From positions 60,261,071 to 60,325,070 of the forward strand of contig OY755241.1 of the NCBI GenBank assembly GCA_963576725.1: 64,000 nt of DNA, in the 5' to 3' direction. Every line of letters begins with the position of its first letter. The stretch's first letter is position 1. The notes beneath the pieces are model-generated. The model was not told where the DNA came from. It saw nothing but the letters and a program-made list of their open reading frames with translations, and did not search any database. This document shows positions 34,116-45,375 of this stretch, one piece after another. The DNA is from Azorinus chamasolen. Lineage: Eukaryota; Mollusca; Bivalvia; Cardiida; Solecurtidae. Both the position numbers and the translations under genes were made by a program.

Positions 34116-35580
34116 ATTTTTAATGCAATTTGGTGTGGATGTCCAAAGTATTGCTGGCTATGGCGTGTATCTCTGGACAATGTCCTATAAGTATTGGGTA
34201 GAATCATAAGAATGTAAATGTCTGATAAGGGTTTGCTGTGTTTGCGAACAGAATTTGATAAATTGTTACCATAGTGAAAACTTTTAAAATCTACTCCTGA
34301 AACTAAAAGGTTCTGAGCTTTCATCCCAGGGATGTCCAGTTTTTATGTAGCCGACCACTTAAACAGCTCTTGGGGTCACTAGGAAACAATTTAAAAATCT
34401 CGTCAAAAACTACATGTCCCAAAGCTTAGATATTTGGTGAATATATTTACTTAGCATACCTTTATGATTTTTAACGGAAAATCCGGTTATTGAAATGGTT
34501 ATGTATCTGGGTCTACTCTGTTTGCAAATGCATGGAAACACGTTTATACACAGAAACGGCAAATAAATGTCGCATTTGGGAAAATGCATAAAATTTGAAA
34601 ATAAACAGTTCAAATGATGAATAACGATTCCATTATGTCAAAGTTCATTATCCACAAGTTCAGTTTTCACACATTGTCAATATCTGATGTATCCTCCATT
34701 GGGCTGAATACAAGCAACGCATCTACGTATCATGAAGACGTCTCACATTCTCGACTTCTTTCTGAGGAATATTGTTACACTCTTTGTTTGAAAAGAGCCT
34801 TACATAACTGTTGAATGTTGTTCGGTGGTGGTTGATATGTATGCATGAGGATTACATGTATTTCCCCAACCGTTGTGTTTATTTTGCGGTTAAGTAATGT
34901 CTTGTTACAGGAGAAGTCTAATATGAAGAACAGCACTGTTCTGTACAAAGTTGTTCTAAAACGAGGAGCAAACAGAAATCTAAAAAAAAGAGTGGACCGA
35001 CTTCAGCAGTGGGAAAGAACCAAATGAATAGTGCTTCAGCTGTTGTGACAAATTATGTAGATTAATCCATTATTCAAAACAATCCAAAAAGAAAGAAGAG
35101 AGTTTGTCTGTGGAAAATCAAAGAAAAGATCTGATAACTGATTCAATATGTTTCTGAAATCTAGTAAAATCTCTTTAAAGTGACCATTAAATGAAGATGT
35201 GACCTCTAAAAGGTAGATGGCAGCTTTATGCAACATGAAGTCGCCTGTGTAATGCACTACTAAAGGTGTCTTATCTTAGTGGTAAAGCGGCTCAAGTGTA
35301 CTATTGAAGGAATGTAAAACATGAGACAAAATAAGAACCTGTCAAATGCCATCACTTATAAACTTAAAAATAAACTGGAATCAATCTGTCCGATGGTTGG
35401 TCTGGCGGATGGGCAGTCTGTCAGACTATACCATAAAGCTTGCGGCGCAAAGAAATGCAGTTTTCAAGCCGTAAGCTGCATGGCTAGTTAAAGGTTATTG
35501 TGTTTTATTTTTACAGAGGACGAACATGATGGTTACGATTTTGAAAATAGCGAAGAAGTGGAACTGGGAGGAAATAAAAA
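34116..35580. other. Non-coding interval with a possible acidic exon start
   Basis: Contains a half GTAGACCC palindrome (34503-34535). At 35517 a TTTTATTTTTACAG acceptor precedes an open acidic frame (DEHDGYDFENSEEVELGG) that runs into the type C element at 35581. It may be a disrupted exon but is too short to classify. No other gene seen. Confidence 0.3.
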
Positions 35581-37111
35581 CAAGAGGGCCATGAGGCCCT
35601 GAAACGCTCACCTGAGATAAACCAAGGGGCGTGGCCATTTTTGACCAAGAAGTCATCATTTGTACAACATTGGTAGAGAACCACAAGGCAAAGCAGATGC
35701 CATTAATTAAAGGTCTAAGCCTAATGGTTTCAGAGAAAAATAATATTTCATATTTTTCCCATGAAAAACTGATAAGCCCCAAGGCAGGGCCAAGTTTTGC
35801 CCAGAGGCCAGGGTAGAAAGTTGAACATTCTTGGCAGAGGACCACAAGCCAAGCTACATATTTGTATAGGACCATTAGATCATGTAACATACCAAACATC
35901 AAAGGTCTAGGCCTTACAGTTTCAGAAGATTTTTAAAGATTTTCCTATGAAAAACTGATAAGCCCTTGGGTGGGCCATTTTTGGCCCAGGGGTCATAATT
36001 TGAACAATCTTTGTAGAGAACCATTACATCATGCTACATACCAAATATCAAAGGTATAGGCCAAACAGTTTCAGACAAAAAGATTTTTAAAAGATTTTCC
36101 TATGAAAAACTGATAAGCCCTTGGGCGGGGCCATTTTCGGTCCAGGGTCATAATTTGAAGAATCTTCGTAGAGGACCATTAGACCATGCTACATGCCAAA
36201 TATCAAAGGTATAGGCCTTACAGTTTCAGACAAAAAGATTTTTAAAGATTTTCGTATGAAAAACTAATAAGCCATTGGGCGGGGTCATTTTTGGCCCGGG
36301 GGTCAGAATTTGAACAAACTTTGTAGAGGACCATAAGATCATGCTACATGCCAAATATCAAAAGTCTAGGCCTTACAGTTTCAGAGAAGAAGATTTTTAA
36401 AGATTTCCGTATGAAAAACTGATAAGCCCTAGGGCGGGGCCATTTTTGGCCGAGGGGTCATAATTTGAACAATCTTTGTAGAGGACCATAAGATCATGCT
36501 ACATACCAAATATCAAAGGTCTAGGCCTTACAGTTTCAGAGAAGAAGATTTTTAAAGATTTTCCTATGAAAAACTGATAAGCCCTTGGGCGGGGCCATTT
36601 TTGGCCCGGGGGTCATAATTTGAACAATCTTTGTAGAAGACCATTACATCATGCTACATACCAAATATCAAAGGTCTAGGCCTTACAGTTTCAGAGAAGA
36701 AGATTTTTAAAGATTTTCCTATTAAAAACTGATAAGCCCTTGGGCGGGGCCATTTTTGGCCCGGGGGTCATAATTTGAACAATCTTTGTAGAGGACCATA
36801 AGATCATGCTACATGCCAAATATCAAAAGTCTAGGCCATACAGTTTCAGAGAAGAAGATTTTTAAAGATTTTCCTATGACAAACTGATAAGCCCTAGGGC
36901 GGGGCCATTTTTGGCCCGGGGGTCATAATGTGAACAATATTTCGTTCCCCCTAACCACTGATGCTTCTGACAAAATTTGCTTAAAATCTGGTCAGTAGTT
37001 TAAGAGGAGATGTCGTTTGAAAATGTGGACGGACGACGGACGACGGACGCCGTACGACGGACGGATCGCGGTCATAATAACTCACCTGAGCCTTTGGCTC
37101 AGGTGAGCTAA
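35581..37111 (-). mobile_element. Helitron-like element type C, complete (1531 bp)
   Basis: Reverse orientation: CAAGAGGGCC-ATGA-GGCCCTG at 35581 is the 3' hairpin end, and ...CAGGTGAGCTAA at 37111 is the 5' end (TTAGCTCACCTGAGCC, with CCTGAGCC-AAA-GGCTCAGG hairpin). The 11-bp GCTCACCTGAG / CTCAGGTGAGC pair is terminal at 5' and internal at 3'. The interior holds about eight 150-bp units. The flanks are A-A on the plus strand. Non-coding. Confidence 0.85.
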
Positions 37112-37269
37112 AAATAAAGGATGCAAAATAATAAAATGGACAGTAAAAGAAAAGAGAAGAAATAAAGCTCTATTTTAAGGATAATTTTCAAACAAGGACA
37201 CCAGGAAAATGTCAGTGAACAAGCGATAAACAGAAGCACAGAAAAAGTGTGTTTTGCACATGTACTATT

Positions 37270-37712
37270 CGCTTTTATTTTGTAGGGCAAGTATCAATTC
37301 CTTAACTTTCAAACTGAAGGTGATCGCCATATCAACTCCCAAATGCTTCATGCCAAGGAATATAAATAAATTCAGGGGGAGATAATTTTGCATATACAAT
37401 TTTCGTGTGTATACCGCTGGCTATGCAAAATTGTGTCTTGTTATTATGTATATCAAATTTAAATTCTGCAACTTTAAAACTGAAAGAGGTGTTTGCAACA
37501 CCAACTACCCATGTTCAAATGCAGACAACGAATAGTACATATGCAAGACACAATTGTCTTGTGTTTAGTGGCAGGCATAACAGAATTATATCCGCTTGAA
37601 CTTTGAGTATTTTTGTTATATGGTCCTGTTACGTTGGTAGTTGGTGGTCCTGTTACGTTGGTAGTTGGTATCGAACTTGGATTTGCAAATTAAGATTGCT
37701 ATGCGGGGGTAT
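37270..37712 (-). mobile_element. Reversed partial copy of element F
   Basis: Reads TTGTGTCTTGCAxAT-type units in reverse, then GGTCCTGTTACGTTGGTAGT duplicated, ACTTGGATTTGCAAA and GCGGGGGTAT, matching the start of element F at 27600 in reverse. The inner end is undefined. Confidence 0.5.
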
Positions 37713-38039
37713 CACATTTAGTGATAGTTAGTTTTGACATTCAGTGGAATACATTTACTCAGGGGTTTAAAGAGAATAATCATGTTTATGTTTAATTTTG
37801 GTTACGGCCTTTCCATTTAAATGTGTATGGGGTGGAGGAAGGCACTTTCAAATTCGGCCATCCACCCATAAAAGTGTTGGAGGAGGAGGAGCTTACCAGA
37901 CTCATGTATTATTTTTTCCCTGTCGTGCCCTTAACGGCTTACCTGCAGGTGCTCTGACTTCAGCAAAGTCATTGAGTACATATTTGACGGATTGTCACAG
38001 TTATTATGCTATGTTTTACATGTTGTCCTGTGTTCACCG

Positions 38040-38440
38040 TCGTCTATGTTGTGGGTAAGTCCAGCGGGGATACCTTTATTTACAATATTTGTAAAGCTAG
38101 GGTGACTTTGAGAGAAGTGTGAGGTTAGGACGTCCGTAAACCGGTTTAAACCCCCAGTGGTGTTTTTGCTGCTGACCGTGCCAAGGCGGTACTCTCTTTG
38201 CCACCCTTCCTTTTGTTTGCATTGCGTCTTTGTGCTTGTGGTTTGTTCGTGTTGTGGAACGTTTGTCCCTGGTTCTTGTGTGTCTTTTGGTGTTTTCTGT
38301 GTTCATTTCGTGTGTGTGCGTGTGCGTTTGGGTGTGTGGTTGTGTGTGTGTGTGTCATGCTGTCTATCGGTGTTTTGGTGGTGGTTGCGTCTTGCATGTG
38401 GCTTTGCCTGCTTGACTTTACTACTTTTCCATTTACTAAT
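38040..38440 (+). repeat. Interspersed repeat X2
   Basis: Contains TAAACCGGTTTAAACCCCCA, TGACCGTGCCAAGGCGGTAC, a G/T-rich stretch with (TG)n, and ends CTGCTTGACTTTACTACTTT. Other X2 copies lie at 57838-58137 and 59168-59406; subfamily X1 is at 46651-46924 and 50983-51250. The long Cys/Val-rich frames here are by-products of (TG)n. The GGTTTAAACCCC block resembles a pol III B box, so a SINE is possible but unproven. Confidence 0.6.
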
Positions 38441-38690
38441 ACACAATATGGAAAGAAGTCCAACAGGGAGAGCCACACACGAAATGACACCGTACCAAAC
38501 AAGAAACGTTAAAGCCACAAGACAAAACATAACAGGACGCATATCAAGACGGAAAACATTAAATAACAAAATTGACCGTATGCTGAAAGCCGGAGTACCG
38601 CCTTGGAACGGCCAGCAACCAAAATAAGCTTCTGGGGGACTTAAACCTTGTTTACGGTTACCCAACCTCGTCCTTATCTCACTTTCACCG
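38441..38690 (-). repeat. Diverged repeat X in inverted orientation
   Basis: GTACCGCCTTGGAACGGCCA and TTAAACCTTGTTTACGG, read in reverse, correspond to the CCAAGGCGGTAC and AACCGGTTTAA blocks of the preceding copy. The two copies form a head-to-head inverted pair of about 650 bp. Confidence 0.55.
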
Positions 38691-38949
38691 AAGTCAAAAT
38701 GTAAACAAAATTCCCCCTCCAGACCACTCCACAACATGCATAACGATGTCTGCCAAAATGAAAATGATTTGAAAATAAATGTTAGAGGCAAACAAGTGAC
38801 GTCATCATAAATGACATAATAATTTAAAAGTACGGGAAAACTATATGAAACACTTCTACACCGACATTTAATAAAAGATAAATCGCAAGAAGATACAATT
38901 ACTAGTAGATATTAAGCATGCACAACTGTTTTGTTTGAAACCAATTAGG

Positions 38950-39335
38950 CGGGCGGGTGTCTTGATTTGTTTCCGGACGATAACGTTAGTTCTGCCTGTC
39001 TGATCTTCATGAAACTTTACATGAGTATTGATATCAATGTGGGCAGGAACCCCATTGAATATGGGCTCTACCAGACTGAGGTCAAGGTCATTTGTTTTAA
39101 AAATAGATCGTTTTTCAGTAGTATTTTTCCGTTTCCGGACGATATCTTTAGTTCTGTATGCTCGATCTTGATGGAACTCCACATGTTCCTTGATATCAGT
39201 GAGGGCAGGAACCCTATCGAATATGGGCGTTTCTGCCAATGATGATGATATAGGTTCTTCAGTAATCACACTAGTGGAACACAACCTCTCTGAAAATCAT
39301 GGTGATAGTAATGAAAATGACGACAGTGCAGGTAA
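38950..39335 (+). other. Two-unit tandem repeat followed by a candidate exon
   Basis: TTTCCGGACGATA units start near 38970 and 39133 (period about 160 bp, with GGGCAGGAACCC...GAATATGGGC). Beyond them 39240-39333 is an open acidic frame (DDDIGSSVITLVEHNLSENH) ending GTGCAG|GTAAGT, a strong donor. It may be an exon of an unidentified gene; no partner was found. Confidence 0.3.
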
Positions 39336-39639
39336 GTTGTTAAACACATGATATTTGTTTTTACTTTGAGCTTAGGGGCCTGTATAACACTTGTGATAGG
39401 GGGCCATTTTATTAGCTCTTCTCTTTTTGAGGAAATTAACAAAGTATTGTCGCAGCTCCTTGGGTGTTAAATGTCACATAAAAACTTTATATTTAAGTTA
39501 ATACCATTACTTCACATATTTTCTTGAAATTTAAGTTTAAAAAGATGGTGACTAGAAAGAAGTGCACTGACCAAAGACTTCAACTAGGGTTAGGGTTTAG
39601 GGTATGGAGAAAACATACAAATATTCCACACGACCTCGG

Positions 39640-40925
39640 ACTTAGGTGATACAGTTCTGGATGGAAAAAAATCTCAAAAAGATTGATAAACGATTCCCGC
39701 ATAGTTTCATAATTGAATCTCTTAAAACTTATATTGAACAACAATGTCTTCTACTTTGATGGAAAATACTATATTCAGAAAAAAAGTTACAGCTATGGGT
39801 ACTATCGTCGCTCCGACTTATGCAACTTTAGTACTTGGATATTTGGAGGAGACTCTCCAGGAGAGTATGCAGTCAAAATACGGCAGTGACTTTTCAAATT
39901 ATCTAAGACTCAAGTGGAAGAGATTTCTGGATGACTGTTTCTCAATATTGCAGAAGAATATCAACACTACAGATTTCCTGAATGATTTAAACAAACTACA
40001 TCCCAGAATACAGTTTACTTGTAATGAAGATGATACCGCTATGCCTTTTCTATACATATTAGTCATAAAATCGGGAAATAATATTACTACAGACCTGTAC
40101 TGCAAACCTACTGATACGCACAATAACCTCGATTTCCGTTCTTGCCATACTAAACATACCAGTCAACATATCGTTTAATTTAGCATCTAAAATAATTACT
40201 ATCGTGAAAGAAATATTTACAAGAAAAGCGACTCTCAGAATTAAAACCACAGCTAAACAAACAACATTACCCAGATGTACTTATACAGCATGGAATAGAA
40301 CAGGCAAACTTAAAAGGGCCTATTCGTACAACTGACCGCACAGACGTTTATACATCTGCGTATAACGTGATCCCTTTTGTGTCTACATACAAAGCTAAAA
40401 ATATAAATATCTCCAGTTATACGCTCATGTAAAGCAATCATGCAGAAAAGTGATAGAATGAAAAGAATAATTAATAGCAAAAGACAGCCAAAAGAACTTA
40501 AAGCAAAATCTTTCTTCTAAATTTGACATGAAAGAGGACACTCCTTCATTTACCAAATGTAACAGAAGATGTAAGACATTTCCATCCTTAATAGAAGGAC
40601 ATACTATTCTGTTTTCAAATGGTAAACAATTCTGGGTAAAGCAAAGTATTAGCTGTGTGTCCAAAATGTCATTTATATAGTATAATATGTCCTAATTGTA
40701 AATACTTTATATTGGGCAAACAAGCCATGAGCTGATTTTAAGAATGAACTTACGAATACGGAACCACTGCGTTTTCTGAAAGTGAACAAGCATTTATACC
40801 AGTGTTCTGCGGGTAAATTAAATATATTTCCGCTCTATAAAATACTGAATGACAGCGACCATTTCAGAGACGAAAAAGAATTATCAGATAACGAGCATCA
40901 GGTTCTTTTTCTCACATCAAAAAAG
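39640..40925 (+). pseudogene. Penelope-like element 2: RT and GIY-YIG remnants
   Basis: The frame 39744-40178 holds RT motifs GTIVAPTYATLVLGYLEE, KRFLDDCFSIL (catalytic Asp pair) and LYCKPTDTHNNLDFRSCH. Upstream, another frame gives FIIESLKTYIEQQCL. Downstream, broken frames give YPDVLIQHGIEQAKLKGPIR, IPFVSTYKAKNI, a GIY-YIG-like region (LYIGQTSHEL) and VNKHLYQCSAGK. At least four frame breaks make it inactive. It is diverged from element 1 at 8290. It encodes both RT and nuclease, the usual Penelope-like pair. Confidence 0.85.
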
Positions 40926-40974
40926 TGAATTTTCGCCGTTTAAATAACATGTAAACATAAGTTTCTATGGTTTG

Positions 40975-41007
40975 ACGTCATATATATGAGGTATGACGTC
41001 ATATATG
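40975..41007. promoter_or_regulatory. Two TGACGTCA palindromes downstream of Penelope-like element 2
   Basis: TGACGTCATATAT occurs twice about 22 bp apart just after the second Penelope-like remnant, echoing the four-site cluster after the first one at 9284-9335. Confidence 0.5.
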
Positions 41008-41498
41008 TTCTAAAGTGATCTTAGACTTGTTACAGACAGAATGTGCAACAAGCAGTTTGTGTTTCATTCTATTTGGAATATTACATTCTCACACAAAGGT
41101 AATTGCATTTATTTACCAGCCCCATGTTTAGATTCATGCAACGTGATCTATCTTAAGATTGATATTCCACTGTAGGTAAGAGGTCTTAATATTGTCCGAT
41201 GCGATAGCTGAGCAGGTGCGTGGCGATAGCCAGCAAGCCGTCTTTACCAGGATATATTCACACGACCGACGCTTTATCAACAACAATATTATTAAAACAC
41301 ATGGAACAGGATATGGTATTCGGTGGTAGAGATCATCAAAAGATATTTATAGAACTGATATGCATAAGCAATATAATTAAACACCTATATTGTTTTTACA
41401 GCATCTTTACTTTCGGATAGGGGGATCTACGACGGAAGGCCGATCTACAAATAAAAAACAACAAAATACGATTAAATAATAATAATAAAGTTCCATTT

Positions 41499-42310
41499 TT
41501 AGCTCAGGGTGAGCTTTTGTGATTGCCTGATGTGCGTCGTCTATCGTGCGTCGCCAACAATTTGAACATTTAAAAATCTTCTTTGAATCTAAAGGGTTCT
41601 CAGCTTTCACCTTTGGCAAATAGATCTAGTATCATCTTTAGGTCCTCTACAAAAGTTATATAAATTATGGCCCTGGTGTCAAAATTGGCCTCGCCCCAGG
41701 GATTCCTTATTTTCAATAGAAACATAAAGTAAAACTTCGAAAATCTTCTCCTGAAACTGGAAGTCTCTCAGCTTTCATATTTGGCACATTGCATACTAAG
41801 GTCCTATACAAAAGTTATATAAATTTTGGCCCTGGGGTCAAAATTAACCCCGCCCCAGGGATAGGCAGTTTTCAATAGAAACAAATAGTGAAATCTTTGA
41901 AAATCTTCTTCTCTGAAACTGGAAGGCTCTTAACTTTATATCTGGCACAGAGCATCATGCTCAGGTCCTCTACAAAAGTTATATAGAATATGGCCCTGGG
42001 GTCAAAATTGGCCCCGCCCCAGGGGTTGGGCAGTTTTCAATAGAAACAAATAGTGAAATCTTTGAAAATCTTCTTCTCTAAAATTGGAAGGCTCTCAGCT
42101 TTCATATTTGGCACATAGCATCTTGTTCAGGTCCTCTACAAAATTGTCTTTGAAATACTGTTGGTCGGACATAAAACCCAACTCACTCACTCACTCAAAA
42201 TTGGCCCCGCCCCAAGGGTAGCCAGTTTTCAACAGAAACATTTAGTGAAAACTATGAAAATCTTCTCTTATTGTCTGGTGAGCGCTTCAGGTCCATTCTG
42301 GCCCCTCTTT
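41499..42310 (+). mobile_element. Helitron-like element type D with retrotransposon tail inside
   Basis: Starts TTAGCTCAGGGTGAGCTTTT, has four to five 150-bp units, and ends GGTGAGCGCTTC...GGCCCCTCTT near 42310 (last base altered). At about 42147-42197 a unit is interrupted by ACATAAAACCCAACTCACTC, the tail of a very short non-LTR insertion. Non-coding. Confidence 0.75.
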
Positions 42311-42462
42311 TTTTAAACAACAGGTATATAATAGTAACAGAGCATCAATTCCGCGAAATATTTTCAGGAGACATGCTCTAGGGGAGAAAAAAACAGTATC
42401 TTTACTTACAGATTGAGGGAGGGGGCTAATGTCCGGATCGGATTTATCGATCAAAAACAAAA

Positions 42463-42500
42463 CAAGAGGGCCATAATGGCTCTAAATCGCTCACCTGTGC
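42463..42500 (-). mobile_element. Solo 3' end of a Helitron-like element type B
   Basis: CAAGAGGGCC-ATAAT-GGCTCTAAATCGCTCACC is the reverse of the type B 3' terminus, but no internal repeat or 5' end follows. Confidence 0.6.
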
Positions 42501-42824
42501 TGGAATTCACCAACACGTACTCGGACTTGAATCCTAAGACCAGGTATGTACTTCAAATGTGTCTTTATCAAGACAGACTTGAAAATCGTATTCACCAACC
42601 GCTTCAAGTACGTACTTGGTCAAGTACGCCTCATTCAGATAACCTCTACCTAGATGGAATAATCCGAAGAATTGAATTTTGTCAATGCTAAAGCGACCGT
42701 AGCAGGTGCGTTGGCGGAATTTTGTTCCCCGCTTTACATTAAACGTTAATGTACACGGGACCATTTTCGTGTATCGTCTGTCATAACATCCGGAAGTAAG
42801 TACTGTAGAACTGTCAAACCGCTA

Positions 42825-42991
42825 ATGGATTCATTCAGAAACAAATGGAGCACCATAGAGGAGACAGTTTTGGTCCGAACAGTGTTTGATCGTGAGGAAA
42901 CACTGTTCGGACCTATGAACGGATGTGGGACTGTTAAGTTAAAGCAGCAGAAGAGTGATGGGTGGAGTGATGTCGCCGAGGTGCTGAACAG
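42825..42991 (+). CDS. Myb/SANT-like DNA-binding protein, exon 1
   Basis: From ATG it encodes MDSFRNKWSTIEETVLVRTV, ...ETLFGPMNG... and SDGWSDVAEVLN, ending AACAG before GTATGT. The spacing of Trp residues and the EE-x-x-LV and W-x2-VA-x2-LN signatures are those of Myb/SANT-like domains (MSANTD type), helix-turn-helix DNA-binding modules often linked to Harbinger transposons. It ends with two bases of a split codon. A 16-bp perfect inverted repeat lies inside (42872-42913). Later exons are at 43569, 46163, 47065, 47495 and 52224. Confidence 0.65.
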
Positions 42992-43568
42992 GTATGTACG
43001 TTATTTTTCTTTATCGACATAGTTGTAAATTAAAACATTTCAGTATAACATCTGCATCTCATCAACTTTACTGATTGTTTCAGATGTAATATTTACGGGT
43101 AGATATGATTGTTGGAGTATTTTTAAAGGAAACTTTATTCTAGAGGGCTTAACATGCTAATATATCGTGCGAATACCCCGTTTGACGCAGATAGATGTTG
43201 GAGAGGAACAGCCTTGTCCACATACTAGAGTGATATGCATCTACAGTTGCTGTTGTGGTGGTTTTGCACACAGAGTAAACACAGATCAGATGGCTCACAT
43301 TCTTTTTTTTGACGGAAAACCTACTTATGCAAAGCACAATATGAAAAAGCTGGATCCAAATGAATTCAATATATATATCAAAGCTGTTTTACTCTTGGTC
43401 AATAGTTTCTCAAAAGCCTGTATAAATCCGAATCATATGCCATATGTAAATAAACAATGGAACATGTCAGGGTTTATGCATTGTTTGCAGCATTATAAGT
43501 GATAGTCTTGATGTCATTATTTCTTACTTATGTTATTAATAATGTTATTAATATCTATTTCACAGCAG

Positions 43569-43647
43569 GTTTGTTCAGTACAGGCGAGATGGTAAGGAAT
43601 GCCGAAAGACATTCCTCAATTTGAAACAGAAAGATAAATACATATAA
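43569..43647 (+). CDS. Myb/SANT-like protein, exon 2 (end unclear)
   Basis: After TTTCACAGCAG the AG left by exon 1 plus G makes Arg, and the frame reads FVQYRRDGKECRKTFLNLKQ, matching the last helix of Myb/SANT-like domains (CR-K-x-x-NLK). The frame reaches TAA at 43645-43647 with no clear donor, so either the end of the exon is decayed or the donor was lost. Confidence 0.5.
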
Positions 43648-43754
43648 TGTTGGAGTTTATGATTCGTATATTAAAATGGATGAAAAATATCTATATTTGA
43701 AATGTGTTTTCAATGTGATTTGCAACATATAATTTAATGTCATGTATGCATAAT

Positions 43755-44448
43755 GTCCCGGGTCAACTCGGCCTCGGGTCAAGTCGGCCCGCAAATATTA
43801 TTTCATGATTACATTGTTTGGTTACTCTTTATTTTGAATAACACTAATATTTTGTTTCCTAGAGAAACCCGATACTACAGATACCAATGAACATTTAAGG
43901 AAAATTCTGAGAAACAGATAAGGATGCGTCCCATTATCAGTTTCATCCACATCATTCTTATCAGGAATTAGAAACATTAATAAATAACAGTAATCAGAAA
44001 AAAGAAGCACTTTCTAGATGCATGATGCAAATAAAATGCCAAAAAATGGCCAAATAAGGTGATATATTTGCAACCAGTTTGGATCCTGATGAAATTCCAA
44101 GTAACTCGGTCTCAAAAATAACATTTTATCACATTCACCTAATCACATTAATTGTTCTTATTTGCAGACAATCAATGAAACAGATAAACAATTAATTATA
44201 CCAATTTTATTAAAACAGGTATTGATGCTGCTATTTTTCACATATTTGACTTATTAACAGGGGTGGCAAAATTAAACGTCTGTATTGTCCCAAAGACATA
44301 ACAGACAAGTGATGAAATTTTATAGATTTTGTTATTAATTTATCATACAGTCTGGGAAGGGCCAAGTTGACCACCCCGTAACAGACCGAGTTGACCCGGC
44401 CGACTTGACCCAGGCTGAGTTGACCCGAGGCCGACTTGACCCGGATTC
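43755..44448. mobile_element. Foldback/MULE-like element, 694 bp, 9-bp TSD
   Basis: The ends carry reiterated GGGTCAACTCGGCC and GGGTCAAGTCGGCC motifs in opposite orientation (43757-43792 and about 44345-44445), giving long imperfect TIRs. ATGCATAAT flanks both sides (43746-43754 and 44449-44457). A 9-bp duplication and reiterated TIRs suggest a Mutator-like origin. No transposase. Confidence 0.7.
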
Positions 44449-45066
44449 ATGCATAATTATTATTTTAGTATTTGAAACAAACCAGAGCTAAAGCAGGGTT
44501 ACCACGGACAGGGAAAAGTCAGGGAAAAAAGATTTTTTTCAAGGTCAGGGAAAAGTCAGGGAATTTTTTAATTGGTCAGGGAAATTTGAAAATTGTCAAA
44601 AGTCAGGGAAAAGTCAGGGAAATTTGGAACTTAAGGAGAAAGAATGAAAATAAAAGGCTAAGGCAGTTTCTTCAATTTTGACAAAACCAAACAATTTTAT
44701 ACATCTTCAATTAGCTTTGTATAGTTCACATCCAAATTTTATAGTATATCTGTCATGAAGTCTGTTAAAACAAAATCATTGGAGAATTCTGGCACCTCTG
44801 CAAGACTCCAGCATCCATTTTGACAGCAATGCTAGATATTGGATATTCTACTGTAGTGTCTTCACTTGTTGGGACATGCTGCAGGGCAGTGGTGCTAGAT
44901 CTTGGACATTCTATTGTACTGTCTTCAATTGTTAGAGCAGCAACATTTGGTCTGCTATTACGAAAACAGTGAAAATGCAGACCCTTTTCTGGCATCTACA
45001 GAGACCCATTAAAAGGACCTATTTTTGCCAAAAAAAGTGCTGCAAAATTTTGATTAAATTGCAAAA

Positions 45067-45200
45067 CAAGAGGGCCTGAAAGGTTCTGATATCGCTCACC
45101 AGAAAATCAGAGGAGGAGATTTTCAATGTTTTCACTATGTGTTTCTATAGAAAACTAGCCGGCCCTGGGGCGGGGCCAATTTTGACCCCATTTTAATAGC
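45067..45200 (-). mobile_element. Helitron-like type D 3' fragment
   Basis: CAAGAGGGCC...ATCGCTCACC followed by part of a 150-bp unit (GGCCCTGGGGCGGGGCCAAT) in reverse. The 5' portion is absent. Confidence 0.6.
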
Positions 45201-45307
45201 ATGCTATATCAGTGTCTTAAACACTATTTACTATTTTAAAATTCAGCTCACACAGAAAAACTGAAAGATTAACCATTTCCACCATAGATACACATTTTAT
45301 CACGTTT

Positions 45308-45375
45308 GCAAACAGAATAGACCCTTATCAGGCAGCTCCTGTAGGAGCTGTCTGACCATGGTCTACTCTGTTTGC
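45308..45375. repeat. Palindromic MITE-like repeat (GTAGACCC core)
   Basis: GCAAACAGAATAGACCC ... CAGCTCCTGTAGGAGCTG ... GTCTACTCTGTTTGC; one of the cleaner copies, with 18 perfect palindromic bases at the centre. Confidence 0.75.

Noticed and set aside
33941..34324. 127-codon minus-strand frame crossing 34066
   Set aside because: It spans the junction between the type A element and repeat K, so it is a chance fusion.
34845..35027. 60-codon basic frame ending RVDRLQQWERTK
   Set aside because: No motif, neighbour or splice context supports it; composition is compatible with chance in AT-rich DNA.
38157..38627. Long Cys/Val-rich open frames (also at 57830-58260 and 59155-59532)
   Set aside because: They run through (TG)n and T/G-rich repeat X on both strands and in several frames; low-complexity by-products, not genes.
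39588..39605. GGGTTAGGGTTTAGGG next to Penelope-like element 2 as a telomeric link
   Set aside because: Only two to three units; this Penelope-like element encodes a GIY-YIG domain, unlike telomere-associated endonuclease-free types.
43862..43918. Apparent exon after TTTCCTAG between Myb/SANT-like exons
   Set aside because: It lies inside the MULE-like foldback (43755-44448), so it cannot be an original exon.
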